A stretch of 64,000 nt of DNA from Rossellomorea aquimaris (GCF_020172085.1 NZ_JAIVAT010000003.1:1178001-1242000), one strand, 5' to 3'; counted from the stretch's first letter, positions 8,428-16,236 are shown. The notes: generated by a model not told the origin, from the letters alone. Made by a program: numbers and translations.

Positions 8428-9240
8428 ATGAAATTATCTCATGAAGAACGTATTCAACTCCATGAATTCAATAACTTAACGAAATCATTAAGTTTTAATA
8501 TGTATGATATTTGCTATACAAAGACCCGGGAAGAACGGGAAGCATACATTGAATACATCGATGAACAGTATAACGCCGATCGATTGACGAAGATTCTCAC
8601 ACATGTATCGGATATTATCGGAGCTCATGTGTTGAATATTTCGAAGCAAGACTACGTTCCCCAAGGGGCAAGTGTGACAATCCTGGTATCGGAAGGACCG
8701 ATCGTCGAAGTGCCGACGGAGCATTTTGATGAATCACCCGGTCCATTGCCTTCTACGGTGACGATGCATCTTGATAAAAGCCATATTACCGTGCATACCT
8801 ACCCAGAGTATCATCCTCATGAAGGAATTTCTACATTCAGGGCCGATATTGATGTATCAACATGCGGGGAAATTTCCCCCTTAAAGGCGTTGAACTACTT
8901 GATCCACTCATTCGACACAGACATCATGACGATGGATTATCGGGTGAGGGGGTTTACAAGGGATATTAATGGAAAAAAACTATTCATTGATCACGATATC
9001 AACTCGATCCAGAATTACATTCCCGAAGAAATCAAGGATGAGTATGACATGATTGACGTGAATGTCTATCCTCAAAATATTTTTCACACAAAATGTAAGC
9101 TGAAGGAATTTGATTTAAACAACTATTTATTCGGTTATACAAAGGACAAACTTGAAGAAAATGAGGTCGACGAAATTACGGATAAAGTTAAGATGGAAAT
9201 GGATGAAATCTTTTATGGTAAAAACATCCCCAGACCATAG
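8428..9240 (+). CDS. speD: S-adenosylmethionine decarboxylase proenzyme, long (E. coli-type) form
   Basis: Makes decarboxylated SAM, the aminopropyl donor for spermidine synthesis, in the cytoplasm. The 270-residue length matches the E. coli-type enzyme rather than the roughly 125-residue B. subtilis form. Autocleavage should occur before S118 in [14 protein letters not shown], generating the pyruvoyl cofactor; downstream [21 protein letters not shown] contains the conserved active-site Cys. No speE is adjacent. AAGGGGAAA precedes the ATG, and a terminator follows at once, so it is monocistronic. Confidence 0.93.
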   Translation: MKLSHEERIQLHEFNNLTKSLSFNMYDICYTKTREEREAYIEYIDEQYNADRLTKILTHVSDIIGAHVLNISKQDYVPQGASVTILVSEGPIVEVPTEHFDESPGPLPSTVTMHLDKSHITVHTYPEYHPHEGISTFRADIDVSTCGEISPLKALNYLIHSFDTDIMTMDYRVRGFTRDINGKKLFIDHDINSIQNYIPEEIKDEYDMIDVNVYPQNIFHTKCKLKEFDLNNYLFGYTKDKLEENEVDEITDKVKMEMDEIFYGKNIPRP

Positions 9241-9248
9241 GAAGGTCA

Positions 9249-9287
9249 ACCCCCCTTTGTGCACCATTCTGCGAAGGGGTTTTTTGT
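9249..9287 (+). terminator. Terminator after speD
   Basis: CCCCCCTT and GAAGGGG pair across a 15-nt loop and are followed by TTTTTTG. Confidence 0.7.
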
Positions 9288-9384
9288 TCGAAATCTTATT
9301 ATTATGAAAATAGATGTTAAGAAGGAAATCTCCATCCTCTTGAAGAATAGGTAAATATACATGAGAATAGAGGAGGATTATGGA

Positions 9385-10182
9385 ATGAATTCACATGAAA
9401 TTGAATACAAATTGCACGGGGATGATATGCAGTTTGTCGAAATAGAATTAGATCCAGGTGAAAGTGCCGTAGCGGAAGCTGGTGGCATGATGATGATGGA
9501 AGATGGAATAGGAATGGAGACGATCTTTGGTGATGGATCTCAAGGCGGGGGTGCAGGAGGATTTCTTGGCAAGCTAGTTGGTGCCGGAAAGCGTATATTG
9601 ACTGGCGAGAGTTTGTTCATGACCGTATTCACCAATGAGGGCATGGGTAAAAAGCATGTATCCTTTGCTGCTCCATATCCAGGAAAGATCATTCCGGTTG
9701 ATTTAAGCGAATTAGGCGGTAAAGTGATTTGTCAAAAGGATGCTTTTCTTTGTGCGGCAAAGGGAGTATCTGTCGGAATTGACTTTCAAAAGAAATTAGG
9801 TACAGGCTTCTTTGGCGGGGAAGGCTTTATCATGCAGAAGCTAGAAGGAGACGGGTTGGCCTTTCTCCATGCAGGTGGAACCATCCACAGAAGAGAGCTT
9901 CAGCCAGGAGAAGTGTTACGAGTCGATACAGGTTGTTTAGTTGCCATGACGAAAGAAGTGGATTACAACATAGAATATGTCGGCAAAATTAAATCTGCTT
10001 TCTTAGGGGGAGAAGGATTGTTTTTTGCAACAGTCCGTGGTCCTGGTACAGTTTGGATCCAGTCACTTCCATTCAGTCGGTTAGCGGAAAGGATTTATGC
10101 CAACGCCCCAGGTGGAGGACGTTCCACGGGTGAAGGAAGTTTACTTGGTGGACTTGGTGACCTACTCAACGGTGACGATTGA
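9385..10182 (+). CDS. AIM24 / TIGR00266 family protein
   Basis: A 265-residue cytoplasmic protein of the TIGR00266/AIM24 beta-sandwich family. Recognisable parts are the opening [33 protein letters not shown], the Gly-rich [11 protein letters not shown], the repeat-like [14 protein letters not shown] and [14 protein letters not shown], and the C-terminal [15 protein letters not shown]. Yeast AIM24 affects mitochondrial membrane organisation; the bacterial role is unknown. An in-frame ATG at 9361 has no ribosome site, while GAGGAGG at 9370-9376 points to ATG 9385. It is a single-gene unit. Confidence 0.8.
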   Translation: MNSHEIEYKLHGDDMQFVEIELDPGESAVAEAGGMMMMEDGIGMETIFGDGSQGGGAGGFLGKLVGAGKRILTGESLFMTVFTNEGMGKKHVSFAAPYPGKIIPVDLSELGGKVICQKDAFLCAAKGVSVGIDFQKKLGTGFFGGEGFIMQKLEGDGLAFLHAGGTIHRRELQPGEVLRVDTGCLVAMTKEVDYNIEYVGKIKSAFLGGEGLFFATVRGPGTVWIQSLPFSRLAERIYANAPGGGRSTGEGSLLGGLGDLLNGDD

Positions 10183-10191
10183 TAGGTGTTT

Positions 10192-10224
10192 AAAAGCACT
10201 TCCTGCAGCGGAAGTGCTTTTTTA
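10192..10224 (+). terminator. Terminator after the AIM24-family gene
   Basis: AAGCACTTCC and GGAAGTGCTT form a clean stem with a 6-nt loop and a T7 tail. Confidence 0.85.
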
Positions 10225-10232
10225 CATTATGA

Positions 10233-10261
10233 TTGACAAAATACCCTTATAGGTATATTAT
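10233..10261 (+). promoter_or_regulatory. Rhodanese promoter with CsoR/CstR-like palindrome in the spacer
   Basis: TTGACA (10233-10238) and TATTAT (10256-10261) have a 17-base spacer. The spacer contains ATACCCTTATAGGTAT (10241-10256), an inverted repeat of ATACC and GGTAT. CsoR-family repressors, including the persulfide sensor CstR that controls rhodanese genes in Staphylococcus, use operators built from ATACC/GGTAT halves. The promoter is seen directly; the repressor assignment is inference. Confidence 0.55.
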
Positions 10262-10301
10262 GTGTACATAAGCACTGAAAACAAATGAGGAGGTACAAGC
10301 T

Positions 10302-10601
10302 ATGAAACACTTAACAGCTAAACAGGTTGAAGAATTATTGAATGACGAAAATCAATTTCTAAACATCATAGATGTACGTGAAGATGACGAAGTGGCAATG
10401 GGGATGATTCCTAGCGCGAAGCACATCTCATTAGGGCAAATAGAGAGTCGCATGAATGAATTAGAAAAGACAAAAGAGTATATCATGGTCTGCCGATCAG
10501 GGGGGAGAAGCGGAAAAGCCGCACAATTTCTTGAAGATCAAGGGTTTGATGTGATCAATATGACTGGTGGCATGATGTCTTGGGAAGGTCCGACAAACTA
10601 A
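10302..10601 (+). CDS. Rhodanese-like sulfurtransferase
   Basis: A 99-residue single-domain rhodanese, cytoplasmic, able in principle to carry a persulfide on its active-site Cys. The catalytic loop is CRSGGRS near residues 66-72, followed by the typical GFDVINMTGGMMSWEG end. GAGGAGG precedes the ATG. It is monocistronic between terminators, and its promoter carries a CsoR/CstR-like palindrome, which would fit a role in persulfide handling. No CstR, sulfur dioxygenase or TusA gene is adjacent. Confidence 0.88.
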   Translation: MKHLTAKQVEELLNDENQFLNIIDVREDDEVAMGMIPSAKHISLGQIESRMNELEKTKEYIMVCRSGGRSGKAAQFLEDQGFDVINMTGGMMSWEGPTN

Positions 10602-10656
10602 TCACTAAAGATCCTAAAAGGAAAAAATAATAGTAAATGGATTGATCATAATCCAA

Positions 10657-10687
10657 TAAAAAACCATGCATCGCATGGTTTTTTATT
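10657..10687 (+). terminator. Terminator after the rhodanese gene
   Basis: AAAAACCATGC and GCATGGTTTTT form a stem with a 3-nt loop, followed by TTTATT. Confidence 0.8.
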
Positions 10688-10713
10688 GTGAGAAAACAAC
10701 ATTAAACAGATGG

Positions 10714-10731
10714 TATTATATCGATATAATA
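10714..10731. promoter_or_regulatory. Perfect 18-bp palindrome upstream of exoA
   Basis: TATTATATCGATATAATA is a perfect palindrome about 100 bases before exoA. It has no T-run and lies outside any gene, so an operator for a dimeric regulator is more likely than a terminator. Its A/T-rich make-up means chance cannot be excluded. Confidence 0.35.
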
Positions 10732-10828
10732 TAAAAAATCTCAGGTGTTATCTCAGTATAATAATAGATGGAAGTGGATTTTATGGTAGGATAATAAGAG
10801 ATGTTTTGAGAGTAAAGGAGATGAAAAA

Positions 10829-11587
10829 ATGACTATGAAGCTGGTATCCTGGAATGTAAACGGAATTAGAGCATGTGTGAAAAAAGGGTTTTTAGATTAT
10901 TTCCACCGTATGGATGCGGATATCTTTTGTCTTCAAGAAACGAAGCTTCAGGATGGTCAAATTTCACTGGATTTAAATGGGTATCATCAGTATTGGAACT
11001 ATGCAATCCGAAAGGGATATTCAGGGACTGCGGTCTTCACGAAACGGGAGCCTCTGGCTGTCAGCTATGGTTTTAACGACGATGAAATAGAGTCTGAGGG
11101 AAGGATCATTACATGTGAATTTGAATCCTTTTATTTGGTGAATGTGTATACGCCCAATTCTAAAAGAGATCTTTCGAGGATCGAGGAACGCCTGGAGTGG
11201 GAGGATACTTTAAGAGCTTACCTCCTAGAATTGAATCTTCATAAGCAGGTCATTCTATGCGGGGACCTAAACGTGGCGCATACTGAAATCGACCTGAAAA
11301 ATGATAAGTCCAACCGAGGAAATTCGGGATTCACCGATGAAGAAAGGGGTAAAATGACATTGTTACTGCATGAAGGGTTCACCGACAGTTTTCGATATCT
11401 TTATCCCGACAAAGATGACGCCTTCAGTTGGTGGTCTTATATGAGTAATGTGCGTGAGCGAAATATCGGGTGGAGGATTGATTACTTTATTGTCTCCGAA
11501 CAATTATCACGTTCTATAAAAAAAGCTGAAATTCACTCTGATATCCTCGGAAGCGACCATTGTCCTGTATACTTAGAGATAGAATAG
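10829..11587 (+). CDS. exoA: Exodeoxyribonuclease III / AP endonuclease
   Basis: A 252-residue Mg-dependent endonuclease/exonuclease/phosphatase-fold enzyme that cleaves DNA at abasic sites and has 3'-5' exonuclease activity. Motifs: LVSWNVNGIRA (metal-binding Asn), CLQETKLQDGQ (catalytic Glu), VYTPNSKRDLSR, CGDLNVAHTEIDL (catalytic Asp/Asn) and the final GSDHCPVYLEI (Asp-His pair). It resembles B. subtilis ExoA in length and wording. AAAGGAG precedes the ATG by 8 bases. An acidic hypothetical gene follows 43 bases later and may be cotranscribed. Confidence 0.94.
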   Translation: MTMKLVSWNVNGIRACVKKGFLDYFHRMDADIFCLQETKLQDGQISLDLNGYHQYWNYAIRKGYSGTAVFTKREPLAVSYGFNDDEIESEGRIITCEFESFYLVNVYTPNSKRDLSRIEERLEWEDTLRAYLLELNLHKQVILCGDLNVAHTEIDLKNDKSNRGNSGFTDEERGKMTLLLHEGFTDSFRYLYPDKDDAFSWWSYMSNVRERNIGWRIDYFIVSEQLSRSIKKAEIHSDILGSDHCPVYLEIE

Positions 11588-11630
11588 TACAAACATGATA
11601 AAAAGAAAGAATGTTTAAGGAGGGAAAAGA

Positions 11631-12218
11631 ATGTTACAGAAAAGATTGAAACCATTCATTGAGGAAATAAAAGAATCTGAAGGTACTGTGCCTTTGTTTG
11701 ATCTGGAGAAGGAATATGTGGTAAAGCAAGGGTTACTGGACGTTGATGAGATTACTTCTCCAGATAAAGATTCACGTTTTCAGGATGCGTATATCGAGCG
11801 TTGTGATAAAGAAACAGAAGAACTGATCAGTGAGGAAGCTGTTACATTTCTTGGACAACCCCTCAGCTACTTGAGAGAGCATAAAAAAGAATTCATTTAC
11901 CTTGAATCCGAATGGTTCGAGGTGATTGGAGTGGAAGCCGTTTCGTTGGAAGTGGACGACGTATTCGGGACGTATGATGCAATGCTTGGATTAAGACTCC
12001 AAAAGAAGTATAGGAGTCAGATTGAGCGGTATTTGGAAGAGTCCCTTGAAGTTGAATCATCATTTGATTTGTTGTTTAATGGTGAAGATGGGTTGTGGGA
12101 CTTGAATTTTACTTTGAATGAACTTCCGGAATTTAAAGAAGAGTATTCAATGCTGGAAGCTTATGAGCTTATCTATGAATTCCTGTTTAGGCTCATTCAA
12201 AACGTGGATGAGGCTTAA
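11631..12218 (+). CDS. Uncharacterised acidic cytoplasmic protein
   Basis: A 195-residue protein that I do not recognise with confidence. It is strongly acidic, lacks a signal peptide, membrane segments and Cys-rich motifs, and has clear helical character, with VPLFDLEKEYVVKQGLLDVDEI near the N-terminus and ELPEFKEEYSMLEAYELIYEFLFRLI at the end. AAGGAGGGAAAAGA upstream is a strong ribosome site. It follows exoA with no terminator between, so coexpression is likely, and its own terminator follows. Confidence 0.75.
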   Translation: MLQKRLKPFIEEIKESEGTVPLFDLEKEYVVKQGLLDVDEITSPDKDSRFQDAYIERCDKETEELISEEAVTFLGQPLSYLREHKKEFIYLESEWFEVIGVEAVSLEVDDVFGTYDAMLGLRLQKKYRSQIERYLEESLEVESSFDLLFNGEDGLWDLNFTLNELPEFKEEYSMLEAYELIYEFLFRLIQNVDEA

Positions 12219-12222
12219 TAAG

Positions 12223-12267
12223 GTAATCCCCCTGAATAATTGAATTCGAGGGGGATTTTATTTTTCC
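12223..12267 (+). terminator. Terminator after the acidic hypothetical gene
   Basis: AATCCCCCT and AGGGGGATT pair across a loop of about 16 bases and are followed by a T-rich tail. Confidence 0.7.
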
Positions 12268-12337
12268 CTTGTTTGATTTGATCAGATCGTAGTCGAATAA
12301 CTTTCCTTCATAGACCAAGTGGAAGAGGGGGTGTTTG

Positions 12338-12481
12338 ATGATCTCATGTAACGAATCCCACAAAAGTATCCTATTTTACATATCCTTTTTAATCACAACT
12401 TGGTTTGAACATTTAGGGTACTATCAGGGCTAATCTTCAGCATCATTGGTTTTATAGGCAGCTGGACGATTTCGTATTAAA
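12338..12481 (+). pseudogene. Possible decayed small membrane protein gene
   Basis: An ATG at 12338, with AAGAGGGGG ahead of it, opens a 31-codon frame ending at 12433 with a hydrophobic stretch (ILFYISFLITTW). Another frame from about 12419 continues with a second hydrophobic stretch (GLIFSIIGFIGSWTISY) before a stop at 12478-12480. Together they look like a two-helix membrane protein split by a frameshift. The rest of the 12268-12600 gap shows nothing else I can name. Confidence 0.25.
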
Positions 12482-12600
12482 ACAGGATCTTCAAATCGGT
12501 GATCAAGAAAAGATAGCTACCTAAATCGTGTTGACAGCCTGGCCAATATCACCAACCTTATTCCACATCATTCGTTACTACTTTGATTTTATATGGAGCG

Positions 12601-12641
12601 ACAAAGAGGGACGGACCTTCAACAGGTCCGTCCCTCTTTGT
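12601..12641. repeat. REP-like perfect palindrome, probably a bidirectional terminator
   Basis: Arms of 18 bases (12601-12618 and 12624-12641) are perfectly complementary, built around GAGGGACGGACCT, with the 5-nt loop TCAAC. The same core recurs at 15749-15779 and, as a half copy, at 384-399. It lies at the 3' side of the minus-strand gene ending at 12645, so it probably terminates that gene. Recurrence of the same sequence suggests a dispersed repeat rather than an ordinary terminator. Confidence 0.65.
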
Positions 12642-12644
12642 TCT

Positions 12645-12950
12645 TCACCTTTTCTTTGTGCGCTTATTGATTTCTTCTGTCACGACATGAGCAAGGTCTT
12701 CGTTTCCGAAAAGGGAAAGGACGCCAAGTAATGTACTGTCTGGAATATCTTCTGATTCCTCTTTAGGTACGGTCAAGTCGATTCCATGCTGCAGGGCAGG
12801 ATTTTTTCCTTGCTGGGGATAGGCTCTTTGATAGAGCTCAGTAGGATCGAGATCATGATTCACACACCATTGTGCAAATACAAGGATCATCATATGCTCG
12901 TCCTTCTGATAATTTTGGATGATTTTTTCTTGCATTTCTTTAGAATTCAC
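12645..12950 (-). CDS. Uncharacterised conserved-type small protein
   Basis: A 101-residue cytoplasmic protein with no motif I recognise. It contains WCVNHDLDPTELYQRAYP and a C-terminal SLFGNEDLAHVVTEEI helix followed by a basic tail. A longer frame begins with TTG at 12971, but AAGGAGAG there lies 7-8 bases before GTG 12950, which is therefore the better start. It is a single minus-strand gene ending at the REP-like palindrome. Confidence 0.65.
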   Translation of the reverse strand: MNSKEMQEKIIQNYQKDEHMMILVFAQWCVNHDLDPTELYQRAYPQQGKNPALQHGIDLTVPKEESEDIPDSTLLGVLSLFGNEDLAHVVTEEINKRTKKR

Positions 12951-13123
12951 TAATATTCTCTCCTTAAACAATGATACTATCTGTATTATAACGAAGTTGG
13001 AGAAGGAAGCCTATTCATATCCTTTTTCACTGAGATAGAGTATACATTTTTAAATTGGGCGATTAAAGGTGTATAATAGAAAGATGAACGAAACATGTTT
13101 CAGATTGAAAGGAAGTTAGAACG

Positions 13124-13405
13124 ATGAATATTACCAACCACCATGTTGAGGAATTAAAAGATCCAACTGGTATATTAAGTGGAGACCGTTATGAAGTGAT
13201 GCTTGATGTCGAAGTGCCAGAGGATGATGACCTGTATTCAGAACAGGGTATTTACATAAAGGCCATTTTTGTTCGGGATGAGAATGGAGCGAGAATCGTA
13301 CAATCCACGATCATTGAGAGAAACACTGAGACCATCATGGATTTTGAATTAGAAGAAGAAGAAGAAAGCCTCATTTTGCAATACTGCCAAGAACATATCG
13401 AATAA
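13124..13405 (+). CDS. DUF6509 family protein
   Basis: A 93-residue, highly acidic cytoplasmic protein. The pattern VEELKDPTGILSGDRYEVMLDVEVPEDDDLYSE near the N-terminus is what I recall for the Bacillaceae DUF6509 family; no function is known. AAAGGAAG precedes the ATG. It is monocistronic with a strong terminator. Confidence 0.7.
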   Translation: MNITNHHVEELKDPTGILSGDRYEVMLDVEVPEDDDLYSEQGIYIKAIFVRDENGARIVQSTIIERNTETIMDFELEEEEESLILQYCQEHIE

Positions 13406-13415
13406 AATGATGCAG

Positions 13416-13462
13416 AGCATCCTCCCTTCCATTGGTTAATGAGTCGGGAGGATGCTTTTTTA
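13416..13462 (+). terminator. Terminator after the DUF6509 gene
   Basis: AGCATCCTCCC and GGGAGGATGCT are perfectly complementary across a 19-base loop and are followed by TTTTTT. Confidence 0.8.
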
Positions 13463-13622
13463 CCAGTTTCAATGATTCAGATCAATATGTTTGCATGGGT
13501 ATTGGATGTAAAAAATGGAATGAGTAAATCGAAGAAAGAAAGGTGTTAAAAGTATTTGGAGAAAGTGAAAAAAACGATTCATGTATTTTAAAATTTATAT
13601 GACATTTGTACTGTGTATCTCA

Positions 13623-13674
13623 ATGATATCATTTGATATACTATTGATACTAATGTGCTAGCAGATGATATCAT
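13623..13674. promoter_or_regulatory. Twin ATGATATCAT palindromes upstream of the RHH gene
   Basis: Two perfect ATGATATCAT palindromes lie at 13623-13632 and 13665-13674, 42 bases apart (four helical turns), with the second ending 23 bases before the start of a ribbon-helix-helix gene. A TTGATA hexamer lies between them. The arrangement fits autoregulation by a cooperative RHH dimer; this is inference. Confidence 0.45.
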
Positions 13675-13697
13675 ATTGATAGAAAGGAGTGCGAACC

Positions 13698-13895
13698 TTG
13701 TCAAATCAAGGAAGAATGCAACTTAATGTAAGGGTTGATAAAGAAACATCAGAGAAATTGGATGAAATTGTAGAATACTATCAGCAGAATACGAAAATTG
13801 GCAGAGTGTACAAAGGTGACGTCTTAACAGACATCATACACAAATCCTATGAGGTCATGGAGAAGCAAAAAAGAATTCAAAACCGGAAATACTAG
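13698..13895 (+). CDS. Small ribbon-helix-helix DNA-binding protein
   Basis: A 65-residue protein. RMQLNVRVDKETSEKLDEIVEYY fits the Arc/CopG/MetJ ribbon-helix-helix fold: an N-terminal beta strand (MQLNVRV), an amphipathic helix, then VYKGDVLTDIIHKSYEVM as the second helix. Such proteins bind DNA as dimers. A GTG at 13689 overlaps the ribosome site AAAGGAG; TTG 13698 is 8 bases from it and is preferred. No toxin gene follows, so it is not an obvious antitoxin. Twin palindromes upstream are candidate operators. It precedes desKR by about 110 bases. Confidence 0.65.
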   Translation: MSNQGRMQLNVRVDKETSEKLDEIVEYYQQNTKIGRVYKGDVLTDIIHKSYEVMEKQKRIQNRKY

Positions 13896-14004
13896 CATAA
13901 GAAATAAACAGTTCTTTTAATGAGCTACATATGAAAATCCGGATTATTTATGTCATAATATAGGAGACATATTTAAAATATTGAAAGTAAAAGAGGTTTC
14001 CAGC

Positions 14005-15147
14005 ATGCAAATGCCGAAGAAAATAATCAATATTCAAAGAGGTTCAGGGATCTCCCCCTACATATGGAGCATTATCAGCATCCTGCCCTTTTACTTTATT
14101 TTTCAATCTTCCTCTACGATTGAAATTGCGGTAGGGATTTTCTTGACCATTGCGTTTTTTATTTCATTACGTTTCGCCTTCATCTCAAAAGATTGGCCCG
14201 TTTATTTATGGACATCGATACTCATTGCGATCTCCATTACAATGACCATACAATTTAATTTTATATATTTTGCTTTTTACATAGCCTACTATAACGGAAA
14301 TATTAAAAATCGCGTTGCTTTTTTGACACTTTACATTATCCATCTTGTGCTGACAACGGCTTCGATCAACTATAACTTTGTGTTGCAGGATGAATTGTTC
14401 CTATCTCAGTTTCCGTTCATTCTGATCATATGGATCAGCGTAATATTGCTGCCGTTCAATATTTATAACCGGAATAAACAAGTACAGCTTGAAGATCAGC
14501 TTGAAGATGCAAATAAGCGAATTTCGGATCTTGTCAAACAGGAAGAACGTCAAAGGATTGCCAGGGACCTCCACGATACGCTGGGTCAAAAGCTTTCGTT
14601 GATTGGTTTGAAAAGTGACCTTGCGAGAAAATTGGTCTATAAAGATCCAGAACAGGCAAGAAATGAATTGCAAGATGTTCAACAAACGGCAAGAACCGCA
14701 TTGAGTGAGGTCAGGACAATGGTCTCCCAGATGAGGGGAATCCGATTGAAGGATGAGATTGTCAGGATCAAACAGCTCTTAAAGGCAGCTGATATCGAAT
14801 TCATCTTGTGTGAAGAAAGCAACCTTCCACAAGCATCTCTCTTTATGGAAAACATCTTAAGCATGTGCTTAAAAGAGGCAGTGACAAATGTAGTCAAACA
14901 TAGTAAGGCTTCCTACTGTGAACTCCTTATTGAAGAATCGGATAAAGAGATGACCATCTTGGTGAAAGATGACGGTGTAGGGATCGGAAGTGATTACTCA
15001 CAGTCAGGAGGAAGCGGTCTGATCGGAATGAGAGAGCGGTTGGAATTTGTGAATGGCAGTCTCGACATTGTTTCGGATGAAGGCACCACCTTGATTATGC
15101 GGGTGCCAAAAGTAATCAAGCAGACAGATAGGGAGGGAATGGAATGA
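14005..15147 (+). CDS. desK: Membrane-fluidity sensor histidine kinase DesK
   Basis: A membrane histidine kinase/phosphatase that senses bilayer order on cooling and signals to DesR. Residues 1-150 carry several transmembrane helices, then the HisKA_3 dimerisation helix RDLHDTLGQKLSLIGLK with phospho-acceptor H190, and an HATPase_c domain with NILSMCLKEAVTNVVKHSKA (N box) and DDGVGIG plus GSGLIGMRERLEF (G boxes). The wording is very close to B. subtilis DesK throughout. A TTG at 13981 could extend it, but AAGAGG before ATG 14005 favours the shorter form. It overlaps desR by 4 bases. Confidence 0.92.
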   Translation: MQMPKKIINIQRGSGISPYIWSIISILPFYFIFQSSSTIEIAVGIFLTIAFFISLRFAFISKDWPVYLWTSILIAISITMTIQFNFIYFAFYIAYYNGNIKNRVAFLTLYIIHLVLTTASINYNFVLQDELFLSQFPFILIIWISVILLPFNIYNRNKQVQLEDQLEDANKRISDLVKQEERQRIARDLHDTLGQKLSLIGLKSDLARKLVYKDPEQARNELQDVQQTARTALSEVRTMVSQMRGIRLKDEIVRIKQLLKAADIEFILCEESNLPQASLFMENILSMCLKEAVTNVVKHSKASYCELLIEESDKEMTILVKDDGVGIGSDYSQSGGSGLIGMRERLEFVNGSLDIVSDEGTTLIMRVPKVIKQTDREGME

Positions 15148-15743
15148 TTCGAATTGTGATTGCCGAAGATCAACGGATGCTGTTGGGCGCACTGGGTTCG
15201 CTTTTAAGTTTGGAAGATGATATGGAAGTGGTAGGAAAAGCGGGCAATGGAGAAGAAGCCATTGCCCTCGTCCACGAACTTAAACCTGATATATGCATTA
15301 TGGATATTGAAATGCCCAAGAAGACCGGCCTTGAAGCAGCTGAGGAATTAAAGGGGGAAGATTGCAAGGTGATCATCCTTACTACTTTTGCAAGATCAGG
15401 TTATTTCCAGCGTGCGCTCAAAGGTGGAGTGAAAGGATATTTGTTGAAGGACAGTCCTAGTGAAGAACTGGCGAACTCGATCCGACTTGTGATGGATGGC
15501 AAGCGCATTTATGCACCTGAGCTAATGGATGATGTCTACAGTGAAGAAAACCCTCTTACAGACAGGGAAAAAGAAGTACTGGAGCTTGTTGCCGACGGGA
15601 AAAACACAAAGGAAATCGCCGATGAACTACAGCTTAAAACAGGAACTGTCAGGAATTATATCTCTACCATACTCGACAAGCTTGAAGTGAAAAATCGAAT
15701 CGAAGCCATCACACAATCGAAAGAAAAAGGGTGGTTTAAATAA
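15144..15743 (+). CDS. desR: Response regulator DesR (NarL/FixJ family)
   Basis: A 199-residue transcription factor with a receiver domain (residues 1-120; phospho-acceptor Asp in CIMDIEMP near residue 54, switch Thr in ILTTFA, Lys in YLLKDSPSEEL) and a LuxR-type HTH (NPLTDREKEVLELVADGKNTKEIADEL). It is nearly the same as B. subtilis DesR, which activates the des desaturase gene in the cold. Here no des gene lies upstream or downstream, so its target is elsewhere or differs. The start overlaps the desK stop (ATGA). Confidence 0.93.
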   Translation: MIRIVIAEDQRMLLGALGSLLSLEDDMEVVGKAGNGEEAIALVHELKPDICIMDIEMPKKTGLEAAEELKGEDCKVIILTTFARSGYFQRALKGGVKGYLLKDSPSEELANSIRLVMDGKRIYAPELMDDVYSEENPLTDREKEVLELVADGKNTKEIADELQLKTGTVRNYISTILDKLEVKNRIEAITQSKEKGWFK

Positions 15744-15748
15744 TTCGA

Positions 15749-15779
15749 GGGACGGACCTTTTAACAAGGTTCGTCCCTT
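15749..15779. repeat. REP-like palindrome acting as desKR terminator
   Basis: AGGGACGGACCTT (15749-15761) pairs with AAGGTTCGTCCCT (15767-15779), one G-U pair, loop TTAAC. A short T-rich tail follows. It shares its core with the palindrome at 12601-12641. Confidence 0.6.
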
Positions 15780-15957
15780 TATGGTCTTGCATGATATTGA
15801 ATATTTATTCTATTCTAAAAAGAAGAGATAAAGGGACTGACGAATTTTTTTAGAAAAAAATATTTCATCAAAAATGAAAACTGCTAAATCTTTTGATGTC
15901 ATTGCATCCAAGGGTCAATTTGTAACTGATAAAAAACAATGATTTGTGCTATTTGTG

Positions 15958-15985
15958 TTGACAACGAAATGAATCATGATACGAT
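15958..15985 (+). promoter_or_regulatory. Promoter of the thiamine operon
   Basis: TTGACA (15958-15963) and TACGAT (15980-15985) with a 16-base spacer lie about 25 bases upstream of the TPP aptamer. The gap 15780-15957 shows no gene or clear element. Confidence 0.55.
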
Positions 15986-16015
15986 AACATCGAAAACAAA
16001 ATTTCATAAGACGAT

Positions 16016-16106
16016 CCACTAGGGGTGCCTTCTAAAAGGCTGAGATTAAAGTGTGACTTTAAGACCCTTTGAACCTGATCTGGTTGAGACCAGCGGAGGG
16101 AAGTGG
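16016..16106 (+). ncRNA. TPP riboswitch (thi-box)
   Basis: The aptamer contains AGGGGTGCC, CTGAGATTAAA, ACCCTTTGAACCTGATCTGG and GCGGAGGGAAGTGG, the invariant thi-box segments, closed by P1 CCACT (16016-16020) with AGTGG (16102-16106). A strong intrinsic terminator follows at 16150-16197, and its 5' arm overlaps sequence complementary to the P1 strand, so thiamine pyrophosphate should cause premature termination of the downstream operon. Confidence 0.96.
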
Positions 16107-16149
16107 TGTTTGACGGTCACGAAGAATACGATTCTATCATTCTGATCTC

Positions 16150-16197
16150 AAGCCACTTTCTGTATGCGGTATGCATCATGGAAAGTGGCTTTTTTTG
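16150..16197 (+). terminator. Riboswitch-controlled terminator of the thi operon
   Basis: AAGCCACTTTC and GAAAGTGGCTT form an 11-bp stem followed by seven T residues; it lies 43 bases past the TPP aptamer and about 40 bases before tenA. Confidence 0.9.
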
Positions 16198-16236
16198 TTG
16201 CCCATTTCGGGTCGTCTGGAAAAGGAGTAGGAAATA

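Noticed and set aside
13698..13895. Antitoxin of a toxin-antitoxin pair
   Set aside because: The RHH fold and autoregulation-like sites would fit, but no toxin gene lies within the short gap to desK or upstream.
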